Assembly: GCA_031732755.1 (NCBI GenBank)
Contig: JAVMKI010000006.1
Span: forward strand, 1-49,264
Length of the DNA: 49,264 bases
Origin: Contendibacter sp031732755
GTDB lineage: Bacteria > Pseudomonadota > Gammaproteobacteria > Competibacterales > Competibacteraceae
Reading direction: 5' to 3'
Under the pieces are notes generated by a model that did not search any database, had not been told where the DNA came from, and saw only the letters and a program-made list of their open reading frames with translations. Below are positions 7,622-16,238 of this stretch, piece after piece (position 1 is the first letter of the stretch; the number at the start of each line of letters is the position of its first letter). The position numbers and the translations under genes are program-made.

Positions 7622-10600
7622 ATGAGCCATTTTCTGGACCGGCTGAATTTCTTCAAGAAAGTCACCGACACCTTCTCCGGCGAGCACGGCATCGTCACCA
7701 ACGAGGATCGTGGCTGGGAAGATGCCTACCGCGCCCGCTGGCAGCACGACAAGGTCGTGCGCTCCACCCACGGCGTAAACTGCACCGGTTCCTGTAGCTG
7801 GAAAATCTACGTCAAAAATGGGTTGGTGACTTGGGAAACCCAGCAGACCGACTATCCGCGCACCCGCGACGATCTGCCCAATCACGAGCCGCGCGGTTGC
7901 CAGCGCGGGGCGTCTTATAGCTGGTATCTCTACAGCGCCAACCGGGTGAAATATCCGATGGCGCGTGGCCGGCTGCTCAAACTATGGCGCGAAGCATTGG
8001 CGGAGAAGAAAGACCCGGTGGACGCTTGGGCCTCCATCGTCGAAGACCCGGCCAAGGCGACCGAATACAAGAGCAAGCGCGGCTTGGGCGGTCTTGTCCG
8101 TTCGACCTGGGATGAGGTCAATCAGATCATCGCCGCCGCCAATGTTTACACCGCTAAAAAATACGGCCCGGACCGTATCTACGGCTTCTCGCCGATTCCA
8201 GCGATGTCCATGATTTCCTACGCCGCCGGCTCCCGTTACCTGTCGCTGATCGGCGGGGCTTGCGGTTCGTTCTACGACTGGTACTGCGATTTGCCGCCGG
8301 CCAGCCCGATGGTCTGGGGCGAACAGACCGACGTGCCGGAATCGGCGGACTGGTACAACTCCACTTTCCTGATGATGTGGGGTTCCAACGTGCCGCAGAC
8401 CCGCACCCCCGACGCGCACTTCATGACCGAAGTGCGCTACAAGGGAACCAAGGTCGTGGTGGTGACGCCGGACTACGCCGAAGCCTCCAAGTTCGCCGAC
8501 ATCTGGCTGCACCCCAAGCAAGGCACTGACGCCGCCGTGGCGATGGCGATGGGTCACGTCATCCTGCGCGAGTTCTATCTCGATGGCAAATCGGACTATT
8601 TCACCGATTACGTCCGCACCAAGACCGATTTTCCCATGCTGGTGCTGCTGGATCAGCGGGAGGATGGCACCTACGTCAACGGTCGTTTCCTGCGCGCCTC
8701 TGACCTGAACGGCAACGCCAGTCAGGCCAATAATCCCGAATGGAAAACGCTGGCCTTCGACGAAAACAGCGGCAATTTGATTGTTCCGAACGGCTCCATC
8801 GGTTTCCGTTGGGGCGAGAAAGACGGCATGGTCGGCAAGTGGAATCTGGAGCCGAAGGAATCCCTGACCGGCGCGGAAACCCAGTTGCGGTTGTCGGTGA
8901 ACGAAATTCGAGACGAGGTGGTGCCGGTTGCCTTCCCGTATTTCGGTTCGACCCATCACCCGCACTTCGCCTGCACCAGCCACAGCGAAATTCAGGTGCG
9001 CAACGTGCCGACGAAGAAGGTCAAGCTGGCGAATGGTAGCGAGGCGCTGGTTGCCACGGTGTACGACCTGACCCTGGCCCAGTACGGTCTTGATCGAGGG
9101 CTGGGCGGCGGCAATGTCGCCAAGACTTACGATGATGACGTCCCCTACACCCCAGCCTGGCAGGAGAAGATCACCGGCGTGCCGCGCGACCAGATCATCA
9201 CCATCGCCCGCCAGTTCGCCGAGAACGCTGACAAGACCCACGGCAAGTCGATGATCATCATCGGCGCGGCGATGAACCACTGGTATCACATGGACATGAA
9301 CTACCGGGGCGTCATCAACATGCTGATGATGTGCGGCTGCGTCGGCCAGAGCGGCGGCGGCTGGGCGCATTACGTCGGCCAAGAGAAGCTGCGCCCGCAA
9401 ACCGGTTGGACCGCGCTGGCCTTCGCGCTGGACTGGCACCGCCCGCCCCGGCACATGAATTCCACTTCGTATTGGTACGTCCACAGCAGCCAGTGGCGGC
9501 ACGAGAAGCTGGCGATGACCGAAGTGCTCTCGCCGCTGGCTGATCCGAAACAGTGGCAGGGGGCGCAGATCGACTACAACGTGCGCGCTGCGCGCATGGG
9601 CTGGCTGCCGACCGCGCCGCACTTCGACGCCAATCCATTAACGTTCGCCAAGGCCGCCGAGGCCGCCGGCCAAACGCCCGCCGCGTATCTAGCCGAGAAC
9701 CTGAAAGCGGGCAAGGTCAACTTCGCCTTCGAAGACCCGGATAACCCGGTTAACTTCCCGCGCAATCTGTTCGTGTGGCGCTCCAACCTGCTCGGCTCCT
9801 CCGGCAAGGGCCACGAATACTTCCTCAAGTACCTGCTAGGCACGACCCACGGCGTGCAGGGCAAGGATCTGGGCGAGGAAGGCGGTGAGAAGCCGCTGGA
9901 AGTGAAGTGGCGCGACGCCGCGCACGGCAAGCTCGATCTGCTGGTGACGCTGGACTTCCGCATGTCCACCACCTGCCTGTATTCGGACATCGTGCTGCCG
10001 ACGGCAACCTGGTATGAGAAGAACGACCTCAACACCAGCGACATGCACCCGTTCATTCACCCGCTGAGCGCGGCGGTGGACCCGGCCTGGGAGTCGCGGA
10101 CCGACTGGGACATCTTCAAGGGCATCGCCAAGGCGTTCTCAGAGACCTGCCCCGGCCATCTCGGCGTGGAGAAGGACATCGTCGCCTTGCCCACCCTGCA
10201 CGATACACCGACCGAACTGGCCATGCCGGATGTGAAGGACTGGAAGAAGGGCGAATGCGACCTGATCCCCGGTAAGACCGCACCCAACCTGATCGTGGTC
10301 GAGCGCGACTATCCCAACACCTACAAGAAGTTCACCTCGCTCGGGCCCCTGATGGACAAACTGGGCAACGGCGGCAAGGGCATCTCCTGGAACACCCAGG
10401 ATGAGGTGGATGCGCTGGTGACGCTGAATTACACGGTGCGGGAGGAAGGCGTGTCCAAGGGCCGGCCATGCATCGACAGCGACATCGACGCTACCGAGGT
10501 GGTGCTGATGCTGGCACCGGAAACCAACGGCCATGTCGCCGTGAAATCCTGGGCGGCGCTGAGCAAGATCACCGGACGTGACCATACCCATCTCGCTCTG

Positions 10601-11383
10601 CCCAAGGAGCACGAGAAGATTCGCTACCGCGACATTCAGGCCCAGCCGCGCAAGATCATCTCGTCGCCGACCTGGTCGGGCTTGGAGGATGAGCATGTGT
10701 CCTACAACGCCGGCTACACCAATGTCCACGAACTGATTCCATGGCGCACCGTGACCGGCCGCCAGCAGTTCTACCAGGATCACCAGTGGATGCTGGGTTT
10801 CGGCGAAGCCATGTGCACCTACCGGCCACCGGTGGACATGAAGACGGTCGCGCCGATCATCGGCCAGAAACCGAACGGCCACAAGGAGATCGTGCTGAAT
10901 TTCATCACCCCACACCAGAAGTGGGGCATCCACAGTACCTACACCGACAATCTGATCATGCTGACCCTGTCGCGCGGCGGCCCGATCATCTGGATTTCCG
11001 AAGTGGACGCCCAAAAGGCGGGCATCGAGGACAACGACTGGATCGAGGCCTACAACCTCAACGGCGCCATCGCGGCGCGGGCGGTGGTCAGTCAGCGGGT
11101 GCCGGAAGGCATGTCGATGATGTACCACGCCCAGGAAAAGATCGTGAACACGCCCGGTTCCGAAATTACCGGCACGCGGGGCGGCATTCACAACTCGGTC
11201 ACTCGCACGGTGCTGAAGCCAACCCACATGATCGGCAGTTACGCTCAACAAAGCTATGGCTTCAACTACTACGGCACCGTCGGCGCCAACCGCGACGAGT
11301 TCATCATCGTCCGCAAGATGGCCAAGATCGACTGGATGGACGACGAAACTTCGTCCGAAGCCACCACCGTGGAGGCGCATTGA
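7622..11383 (+). CDS. narG: Respiratory nitrate reductase, catalytic subunit NarG
   Basis: Molybdenum catalytic subunit that reduces nitrate to nitrite on the cytoplasmic side of the membrane. The 1253-residue length matches the family (about 1247). The N-terminal FS0 iron-sulfur site with its unusual His ligand is visible as HGVNCTGSC (H50, C54, C58), followed by the family block WETQQTDYPRTR and NHEPRGCQRGASYSWYLYSAN. YDWYCDLPPASP marks the active-site region with the Asp ligand to molybdenum. No Tat leader is present, as expected for the cytoplasmic NarG type. The ATG at 7622 has GAGG (7609-7612) nine bases upstream and starts the canonical MSHFLDRL. narH begins two bases after the stop. 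Confidence 0.97.
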   Translation: MSHFLDRLNFFKKVTDTFSGEHGIVTNEDRGWEDAYRARWQHDKVVRSTHGVNCTGSCSWKIYVKNGLVTWETQQTDYPRTRDDLPNHEPRGCQRGASYSWYLYSANRVKYPMARGRLLKLWREALAEKKDPVDAWASIVEDPAKATEYKSKRGLGGLVRSTWDEVNQIIAAANVYTAKKYGPDRIYGFSPIPAMSMISYAAGSRYLSLIGGACGSFYDWYCDLPPASPMVWGEQTDVPESADWYNSTFLMMWGSNVPQTRTPDAHFMTEVRYKGTKVVVVTPDYAEASKFADIWLHPKQGTDAAVAMAMGHVILREFYLDGKSDYFTDYVRTKTDFPMLVLLDQREDGTYVNGRFLRASDLNGNASQANNPEWKTLAFDENSGNLIVPNGSIGFRWGEKDGMVGKWNLEPKESLTGAETQLRLSVNEIRDEVVPVAFPYFGSTHHPHFACTSHSEIQVRNVPTKKVKLANGSEALVATVYDLTLAQYGLDRGLGGGNVAKTYDDDVPYTPAWQEKITGVPRDQIITIARQFAENADKTHGKSMIIIGAAMNHWYHMDMNYRGVINMLMMCGCVGQSGGGWAHYVGQEKLRPQTGWTALAFALDWHRPPRHMNSTSYWYVHSSQWRHEKLAMTEVLSPLADPKQWQGAQIDYNVRAARMGWLPTAPHFDANPLTFAKAAEAAGQTPAAYLAENLKAGKVNFAFEDPDNPVNFPRNLFVWRSNLLGSSGKGHEYFLKYLLGTTHGVQGKDLGEEGGEKPLEVKWRDAAHGKLDLLVTLDFRMSTTCLYSDIVLPTATWYEKNDLNTSDMHPFIHPLSAAVDPAWESRTDWDIFKGIAKAFSETCPGHLGVEKDIVALPTLHDTPTELAMPDVKDWKKGECDLIPGKTAPNLIVVERDYPNTYKKFTSLGPLMDKLGNGGKGISWNTQDEVDALVTLNYTVREEGVSKGRPCIDSDIDATEVVLMLAPETNGHVAVKSWAALSKITGRDHTHLALPKEHEKIRYRDIQAQPRKIISSPTWSGLEDEHVSYNAGYTNVHELIPWRTVTGRQQFYQDHQWMLGFGEAMCTYRPPVDMKTVAPIIGQKPNGHKEIVLNFITPHQKWGIHSTYTDNLIMLTLSRGGPIIWISEVDAQKAGIEDNDWIEAYNLNGAIAARAVVSQRVPEGMSMMYHAQEKIVNTPGSEITGTRGGIHNSVTRTVLKPTHMIGSYAQQSYGFNYYGTVGANRDEFIIVRKMAKIDWMDDETSSEATTVEAH

Positions 11384-11385
11384 TC

Positions 11386-12939
11386 ATGAAAGTACGCGCG
11401 CAAATCGCCATGGTCCTGAACCTGGACAAGTGCATTGGTTGCCACACCTGTTCAGTGACCTGCAAGAACGTCTGGACTTCGCGGGACGGGGTGGAATACG
11501 CCTGGTTCAACAACGTCGAGACCAAACCTGGCGTTGGCTATCCCAAGGAGTGGGAGAATCAGGACAAATGGAACGGCGGCTGGAAACGGCGCAGGGACGG
11601 TAAGATCGAACCGAAGCAAGGCAGCAAGTGGCGGATTCTGGCCAACATCTTCGCCAATCCCGACCTGCCGGCCATCGACGACTACTACGAGCCGTGGGAT
11701 TACGACTACGCGCATCTGCACAACGCGCCGGAGTCGAAGGCCATGCCGGTCGCCCGGCCCCGTTCCGCCATCAGCGGCGAGCGGATGGAGAAAATTCATT
11801 GGGGGCCGAACTGGGAGGAAATCCTCGGCACCGAATTCGCTAAACGCTCGAAAGATTACAACTTCGAGGACGTGCAGAAGGAGATTTACGGCGAGTTCGA
11901 AAACACCTTCATGATGTACCTGCCGCGCCTGTGCGAGCACTGCCTGAACCCGGCCTGCGTCGCCTCCTGCCCCAGCGGCGCGATCTACAAGCGCGAGGAA
12001 GACGGCATCGTCCTGATCGACCAGGACAAGTGTCGCGGTTGGCGGATGTGCGTGTCCGGCTGTCCGTACAAGAAGATTTACTACAACTGGAACACCGGCA
12101 AGTCGGAGAAGTGCATCCTCTGCTACCCGCGCATCGAGTCCGGCCAGCCGACGGTGTGCTCGGAAACCTGCGTGGGCCGCATCCGCTATCTGGGCGTGCT
12201 GCTGTACGACGCCGACCGGATCGAAAAAGCCGCCAGCGTCGCCGACGAGCAGAGCCTGTATCAGGCGCAGCTTGACATGTTCCTTGATCCCTACAGCCCG
12301 ACCGTGCAGGCCGAGGCGCGCAAGGCCGGCATCCCCGACGCCTGGCTGAAAGCCGCTCAGGATTCGCCCATCTACAAGATGGCGATTGACTGGAAGATCG
12401 CCTTCCCGCTGCATCCCGAGTACCGCACCCTGCCAATGGTCTGGTACGTGCCGGCGCTGTCGCCGATTCAGGCCCGCGCCGAAGCCGGCCAAATCGGCAT
12501 GAACGGCATCATCCCCGATGTCGGTTCGCTGCGGATTCCGCTGAAGTATCTGGCGAACCTGCTGACCGCCGGGGATGAAAAGCCGGTCAAGCTGGCGCTG
12601 GAGCGGATGCTGGCGATGCGCGCCTACATGCGCGCCAAGGAGGTGGATGGCGAGGTGAGGGAGGACGTGTTGAAGGCGGTCAACCTACGCATCGACCAAG
12701 TCGAGTCGATGTACCGCTATCTAGCGATTGCGAATTACGAGGATCGCTTCGTCATTCCAACCTCGCACCGCGAGTACGCCAGCGCCACCTACGACGCCTT
12801 CGGCGAACGCGGCGGCTGCGGTTTCAGCTTCGGCAACGGCTGCTCGCCGGGCACCGACAAGACCAACCTCTTTGGCGGGAAGAAGGTGACCACCCGGCGG
12901 GCGCTCCCCATCAGGGCGGAACCGCCGGCCAAGGCCTGA
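11386..12939 (+). CDS. narH: Respiratory nitrate reductase, iron-sulfur subunit NarH
   Basis: Electron-transfer subunit of 517 residues that links haem b of NarI to NarG. Four ferredoxin-like Cys groups are visible: CIGCHTCSVTCKN near the start, CEHCLNPACVASCPSG, CRGWRMCVSGCP and CILCYPRIESGQ with a later CSETC. The Trp in CRGWRMC is the known replacement that turns one site into a [3Fe-4S] cluster. GGAGG (11371-11375), inside the end of narG, lies 10 bases before the ATG. The C-terminal tail (RAEPPAKA) is unremarkable. Confidence 0.97.
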   Translation: MKVRAQIAMVLNLDKCIGCHTCSVTCKNVWTSRDGVEYAWFNNVETKPGVGYPKEWENQDKWNGGWKRRRDGKIEPKQGSKWRILANIFANPDLPAIDDYYEPWDYDYAHLHNAPESKAMPVARPRSAISGERMEKIHWGPNWEEILGTEFAKRSKDYNFEDVQKEIYGEFENTFMMYLPRLCEHCLNPACVASCPSGAIYKREEDGIVLIDQDKCRGWRMCVSGCPYKKIYYNWNTGKSEKCILCYPRIESGQPTVCSETCVGRIRYLGVLLYDADRIEKAASVADEQSLYQAQLDMFLDPYSPTVQAEARKAGIPDAWLKAAQDSPIYKMAIDWKIAFPLHPEYRTLPMVWYVPALSPIQARAEAGQIGMNGIIPDVGSLRIPLKYLANLLTAGDEKPVKLALERMLAMRAYMRAKEVDGEVREDVLKAVNLRIDQVESMYRYLAIANYEDRFVIPTSHREYASATYDAFGERGGCGFSFGNGCSPGTDKTNLFGGKKVTTRRALPIRAEPPAKA

Positions 12940-12944
12940 AAAAT

Positions 12945-12969
12945 GTAGGGTGGGCAGCGCCCGCCCTAC
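12945..12969. repeat. Hairpin between narH and narJ
   Basis: GTAGGGTGGGC (12945-12955) pairs with GCCCGCCCTAC (12959-12969) around a 3-base loop, with one G-T pair. There is no T-run, so it is unlikely to end transcription. It may act as a processing or stability element between narGH and narJI. Confidence 0.7.
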
Positions 12970-12987
12970 CGCTGACGAGGTGAAACG

Positions 12988-13701
12988 ATGAAAACCCTGA
13001 AAATCCTGTCGGCCCTGCTGTGTTATCCGCAAGCGGATACGCAGGCGGCGTTGAACGAAATGGCGGACGTGCTGGGTCGGGAAAAGCTGTTGCCGGAGCG
13101 GGAGCGGTGGGCGCTGCAAGCGTTCATGAATCGGTTGGAACAAACCGATTTGTTGGAATGGCAGGAACGGTACGTGGCGACGTTCGACCGGGGCCGCGCC
13201 CTGTCGCTGCATTTGTACGAACACATCCACGGTCAGTCGCGGGATCGCGGTCAAGCCATGGTCAATCTGTTGGATGTCTATCGCCAACACGGTTTCGAGT
13301 TGAGCGCCCGTGAGTTGCCCGATTATATCCCGCTATTCCTGGAGTATCTGGCGCAGCGGCCGATGGGCGAGGCGCTGGACCTGTTGGCCGACGCGATGCA
13401 CGTCATGGCGTTGCTCGGCGCGCGGTTGGCGGAGCGCGGCAGCGACTATCGCGTCATCTTCGACGCGCTCGCCGCGCTGGTTGGCGAGCCGGCGGAGATC
13501 GAGGACATTCGCCGCCAGGCCGCCATCGAAGGGCCGGATCCAACCTTGGTGAACATGGACAAGATTTGGGAAGAGGAAGCGGTGACTTTTCTAGCGAACC
13601 CGGAAAACTGCGGAAGCTCCCGTCCGGCGTCCGGTGCGGCGCAATCGGTGCACTGGACGCCCCGGCGCGATTCGACGCCACAGCCAGCCCGTTTCCTGTG
13701 A
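12988..13701 (+). CDS. narJ: Nitrate reductase assembly chaperone NarJ
   Basis: Cytoplasmic chaperone of 237 residues of the TorD/NarJ family. It holds apo-NarGH until the molybdenum cofactor and clusters are inserted, and is not part of the final enzyme. The N-terminal block (LKILSALLCYPQADTQ) and the central YVATFDRGRALSLHLYEHIHGQSRDRGQAM are typical of NarJ, as are PDYIPLFLEYLAQRP and the late PTLVNMDKIWEEEAVTF. The ATG at 12988 follows GAGG at about 12976. Position between narH and narI is the standard order. Confidence 0.94.
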   Translation: MKTLKILSALLCYPQADTQAALNEMADVLGREKLLPERERWALQAFMNRLEQTDLLEWQERYVATFDRGRALSLHLYEHIHGQSRDRGQAMVNLLDVYRQHGFELSARELPDYIPLFLEYLAQRPMGEALDLLADAMHVMALLGARLAERGSDYRVIFDALAALVGEPAEIEDIRRQAAIEGPDPTLVNMDKIWEEEAVTFLANPENCGSSRPASGAAQSVHWTPRRDSTPQPARFL

Positions 13702-13767
13702 GTCTTTCAAGAGCATTTCGCCCGCCGCCGCAATGAATGGGCGCGGATTGAAACAAACGAGGCTACG

Positions 13768-14451
13768 ATGATGAGTTATCTCGATACCCTGTTATTTGGC
13801 GTCTATCCCTATCTGGCTGGCGCGGTGTTCCTGCTCGGCAGCCTGGCGCGCTTCGACCGCGATCAGTTCACCTGGAAGGCGCATTCCAGCCAGATTCTCA
13901 GCGACAAGAACATGCGGCTGGCCAGCAATCTGTTCCACGTCGGCATCATTTTGCTGTTCTTCGGCCACTTCTTCGGCATGTTGACTCCTCCGGAAATCCT
14001 GCACGCTCTGGGCGTTTCCGCCAGCGCCAAGCAGGTGTTGGCCATTGTCGCTGGCAGCGTCTTTGGCCTGATGTGCTTCGCTGGCCTGACCATGCTGGTG
14101 CAGCGGCGGCTGACCGATCCGCGGGTGCGCGCCACCAGCACTCGGATGGACATCTTCATCCTGTTGTTGCTGTACGCGCAGTTGATTCTCGGCCTGCTGA
14201 CCATTCCGGTGTCGCTGATGCATCTGGACGGCCACAACATGCTGAATCTGATGGGCTGGGCGCGGAATATCGTCACCTTCGATCCGGTCGAAGCCGTCAC
14301 GTTCGTGTCCGATATCGGCTTCCTGTTCAAGCTGCACATGGTGTTGGGCATGACGGTCTTTCTGGTGTTCCCGTTCAGCCGGCTGGTGCATATCTGGAGC
14401 GCGCCGGTCACCTATCCGACCCGCCCTTATCAGGTGGTGCGGCAACGCTGA
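13768..14451 (+). CDS. narI: Respiratory nitrate reductase, cytochrome b subunit NarI
   Basis: Membrane di-haem b subunit of 227 residues that oxidises quinol and passes electrons to NarH. Five membrane helices are apparent. Haem ligands fit the family pattern: H57 and H67 in NLFHVGIILLFFGHFFG, and H190 and H208 in the last two helices (KLHMVLGM ... LVHIWSAP). Two ATGs stand in tandem at 13768 and 13771; CGAGG (13758-13762) serves either. It is the last nar gene, followed by a strong terminator. Confidence 0.96.
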   Translation: MMSYLDTLLFGVYPYLAGAVFLLGSLARFDRDQFTWKAHSSQILSDKNMRLASNLFHVGIILLFFGHFFGMLTPPEILHALGVSASAKQVLAIVAGSVFGLMCFAGLTMLVQRRLTDPRVRATSTRMDIFILLLLYAQLILGLLTIPVSLMHLDGHNMLNLMGWARNIVTFDPVEAVTFVSDIGFLFKLHMVLGMTVFLVFPFSRLVHIWSAPVTYPTRPYQVVRQR

Positions 14452-14553
14452 TGGGGATAGGATAGACTCCATTCGGTGGATAAGGCCGGATGCGGATTTA
14501 AGAGGCGCCCAATCCCGCTTTTGAAGCGAACCGACTGAAGAACACTTTCCCTG

Positions 14554-14588
14554 CCCCTTTCTCCCGCAATCGGGAGAAAGGGGTTTTT
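14554..14588 (+). terminator. Intrinsic terminator of the nar operon
   Basis: A perfect 13-bp stem (14554-14566 with 14571-14583) around a CAAT loop is followed directly by five T. The strength and position, about 100 bases after narI, mark the end of the narGHJI transcript. Confidence 0.93.
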
Positions 14589-14604
14589 GCGTGGTCCTGG
14601 CGAA

Positions 14605-15450
14605 ATGACTGTTGCGCGTTATCATCTCGGCTGTCCGGTCTGGAGCAATCGCGACTGGATTGGAGGATTGTTCACCACCGGGGCCAAGCCGGGCGATTTC
14701 CTGCGCCAGTATTCGGCGGCGTTCGATACGGTCGAAGGTAACAATTGTTTCTACGGTTTGCCCAAATCGGAAACGGTCGCCCGCTGGCGGGAAGAAGCCG
14801 CGCCGGGATTTCGGTTCTGTTTCAAATTCCCGCGCGCCATCAGCCATGAGCAGCGGTTGCGCGTGGTCGCGGCGGAGACAACGGTATTTTTGGATCGGCT
14901 GGCGCCGCTGGCCGAGGTTGGGAAACTGGGACCCAGTTTCCTGCAATTGCCGCCCAGCTTTGGCCCAGGCGACCTGTCGACGCTGCGCGATTATCTCACC
15001 GGGCTGCCGAAGGAATTCCAATACGCCGTGGAGGTGCGGCATCGCGCTTTCTTCGCCAAAGGGGAGGAAGAACGACAACTGAACCGGCTATTGTTCGATC
15101 TGGGCATCGACCGGGTGATGCTGGACAGCCGCGCTCTGTTCAGCGCCGACCCCGCCGATCCCGACACCCGAAGCGCGCAAGGCAAGAAGCCCCGTTTGCC
15201 AGTCCATGCCATCAGCCTGGGGCCACGCCCGTTTATCCGCTACATCGGCCATCCCAGCGTGGAGGCGAACCGGCCGTTTCTGGCACCATGGTTGGACAAG
15301 CTGGCGCTATGGCTGGACGAGGGCCGGGAACCCTACTTTTTCGCGCACACGCCCAACAACCGTCAGGCTCCACAGCTAGCCCGCCTGGTTCAGGAGTTGC
15401 TGCACGCCCGCTGTTCCGAACTGGGTCCGCTACCCCGACCGTCCGGGTAG
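14605..15450 (+). CDS. DUF72 (YecE-like) family protein
   Basis: A 281-residue TIM-barrel-type protein of the DUF72 family, whose biochemical role is not established. Typical blocks are the entry HLGCPVWSNRDWIGGLF, EGNNCFYGLPKSETVARW, the FRFCFKFPRAISH strand and the final YFFAHTPNNRQAPQLA. The frame is open from a TTG at 14587 that lies within the nar terminator T-run, so the ATG at 14605 was preferred although no good ribosome site precedes it. It starts only 16 bases after the terminator, so its promoter must overlap the terminator or lie upstream of it. Confidence 0.85.
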   Translation: MTVARYHLGCPVWSNRDWIGGLFTTGAKPGDFLRQYSAAFDTVEGNNCFYGLPKSETVARWREEAAPGFRFCFKFPRAISHEQRLRVVAAETTVFLDRLAPLAEVGKLGPSFLQLPPSFGPGDLSTLRDYLTGLPKEFQYAVEVRHRAFFAKGEEERQLNRLLFDLGIDRVMLDSRALFSADPADPDTRSAQGKKPRLPVHAISLGPRPFIRYIGHPSVEANRPFLAPWLDKLALWLDEGREPYFFAHTPNNRQAPQLARLVQELLHARCSELGPLPRPSG

Positions 15451-15500
15451 TGGAGTGGCGGTGCGTAGCAACCCGTTCAGGCCACGATAGAGAGATCGAG

Positions 15501-16238
15501 ATGAGCAGCGAGCAGCTCCCCGCCAAACCGCCTCACGATAAAACCGCGAAAGCGAAGCCATCGGTCAAAACGAAAACCGTCGATTCCATGCCGCTCCCCG
15601 CGCCTGGCCAACCGGCGTCGGTGACCGCATCACCCTCGCTGGTCGGGCGGTTGACCCGGCTGCCCGGCGCGGTGGCCGATACCTTGACCGATACCCTGCG
15701 CAAGGTGACGAAAACCGCCGAAACGCCGTGGCGGGTCAGCAAGGCGCTCATGCTCAGTCCCGATCAGGCCGAAACCATGAGGGAGGCCGGTGAGTATCTG
15801 CGCGACTTGCGGCTGGTGGCTGGCCTGACCTTGGATGACCTCAATACCGCACTGAACCTGAAGGATCATTCTCTGTTGGCGGGTGTGGAGAAAGGCACGG
15901 CGGCGCTGTCATTCGATCTGATCCTGCGCCTGGCGGCGCTGTTGGCTCGGCGCGATCCAGTGCCGGTCGTGATGCGACTAGCCCGGACCTACCGGCCCGA
16001 GCTCTGGCAAATCCTGGAAGACTGGGGTGTGGGCCGGTTGTCCCTGCAATATGAGCGCGAACGCCAGTTCATCAACATCTACCGTAGCCGCGATATTGCC
16101 CGATCATTATCGGACCCAGGGTTCGCCGAGGTGCTGGCGTTTACCCAACAGGCGTTCGAGATGGCGCTGCGTCTGGTCGCCGCTCAGGAAGGTCTGGACG
16201 GCGCGGCGGACGCCGAAAGGGCCGAAGTTCAGCGATAA
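15501..16238 (+). CDS. Small helix-turn-helix protein next to the kinase
   Basis: A 245-residue protein of unknown function. Residues 1-90 are Lys/Pro/Thr-rich and low in structure. Residues about 95-155 read as a Cro/XRE-like helix-turn-helix (REAGEYLRDLRLVAGLTLDDLNTALNLKDHSL ... DLILRLAALLAR, in two parts). The rest is helical and acidic or basic in patches. The ATG at 15501 follows GAGATCGAG at 15492-15500, which is a weak ribosome site. Its last 10 bases overlap the end of the convergent Ser/Thr kinase gene, so the two are tail-to-tail. Shared regulation with the kinase is possible but not shown by the sequence. Confidence 0.7.
   Translation: MSSEQLPAKPPHDKTAKAKPSVKTKTVDSMPLPAPGQPASVTASPSLVGRLTRLPGAVADTLTDTLRKVTKTAETPWRVSKALMLSPDQAETMREAGEYLRDLRLVAGLTLDDLNTALNLKDHSLLAGVEKGTAALSFDLILRLAALLARRDPVPVVMRLARTYRPELWQILEDWGVGRLSLQYERERQFINIYRSRDIARSLSDPGFAEVLAFTQQAFEMALRLVAAQEGLDGAADAERAEVQR

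Noticed and set aside
7982..9622. 546-codon minus-strand open frame inside narG
   Set aside because: It is the mirror of a GC-rich coding sequence with conserved NarG motifs on the plus strand. The translation is low-complexity and matches no family.
10139..11380. 413-codon minus-strand open frame opposite narG
   Set aside because: Shadow of the narG codon pattern; no ribosome site and His/Asp/Gly-rich translation.
12945..12969. Terminator between narH and narJ
   Set aside because: A good stem but no T-run, and narJ and narI follow in the normal operon order.
13792..15078. 428-codon minus-strand frame across narI and DUF72
   Set aside because: It crosses a confirmed terminator and two genes with family motifs; not a protein-like composition.
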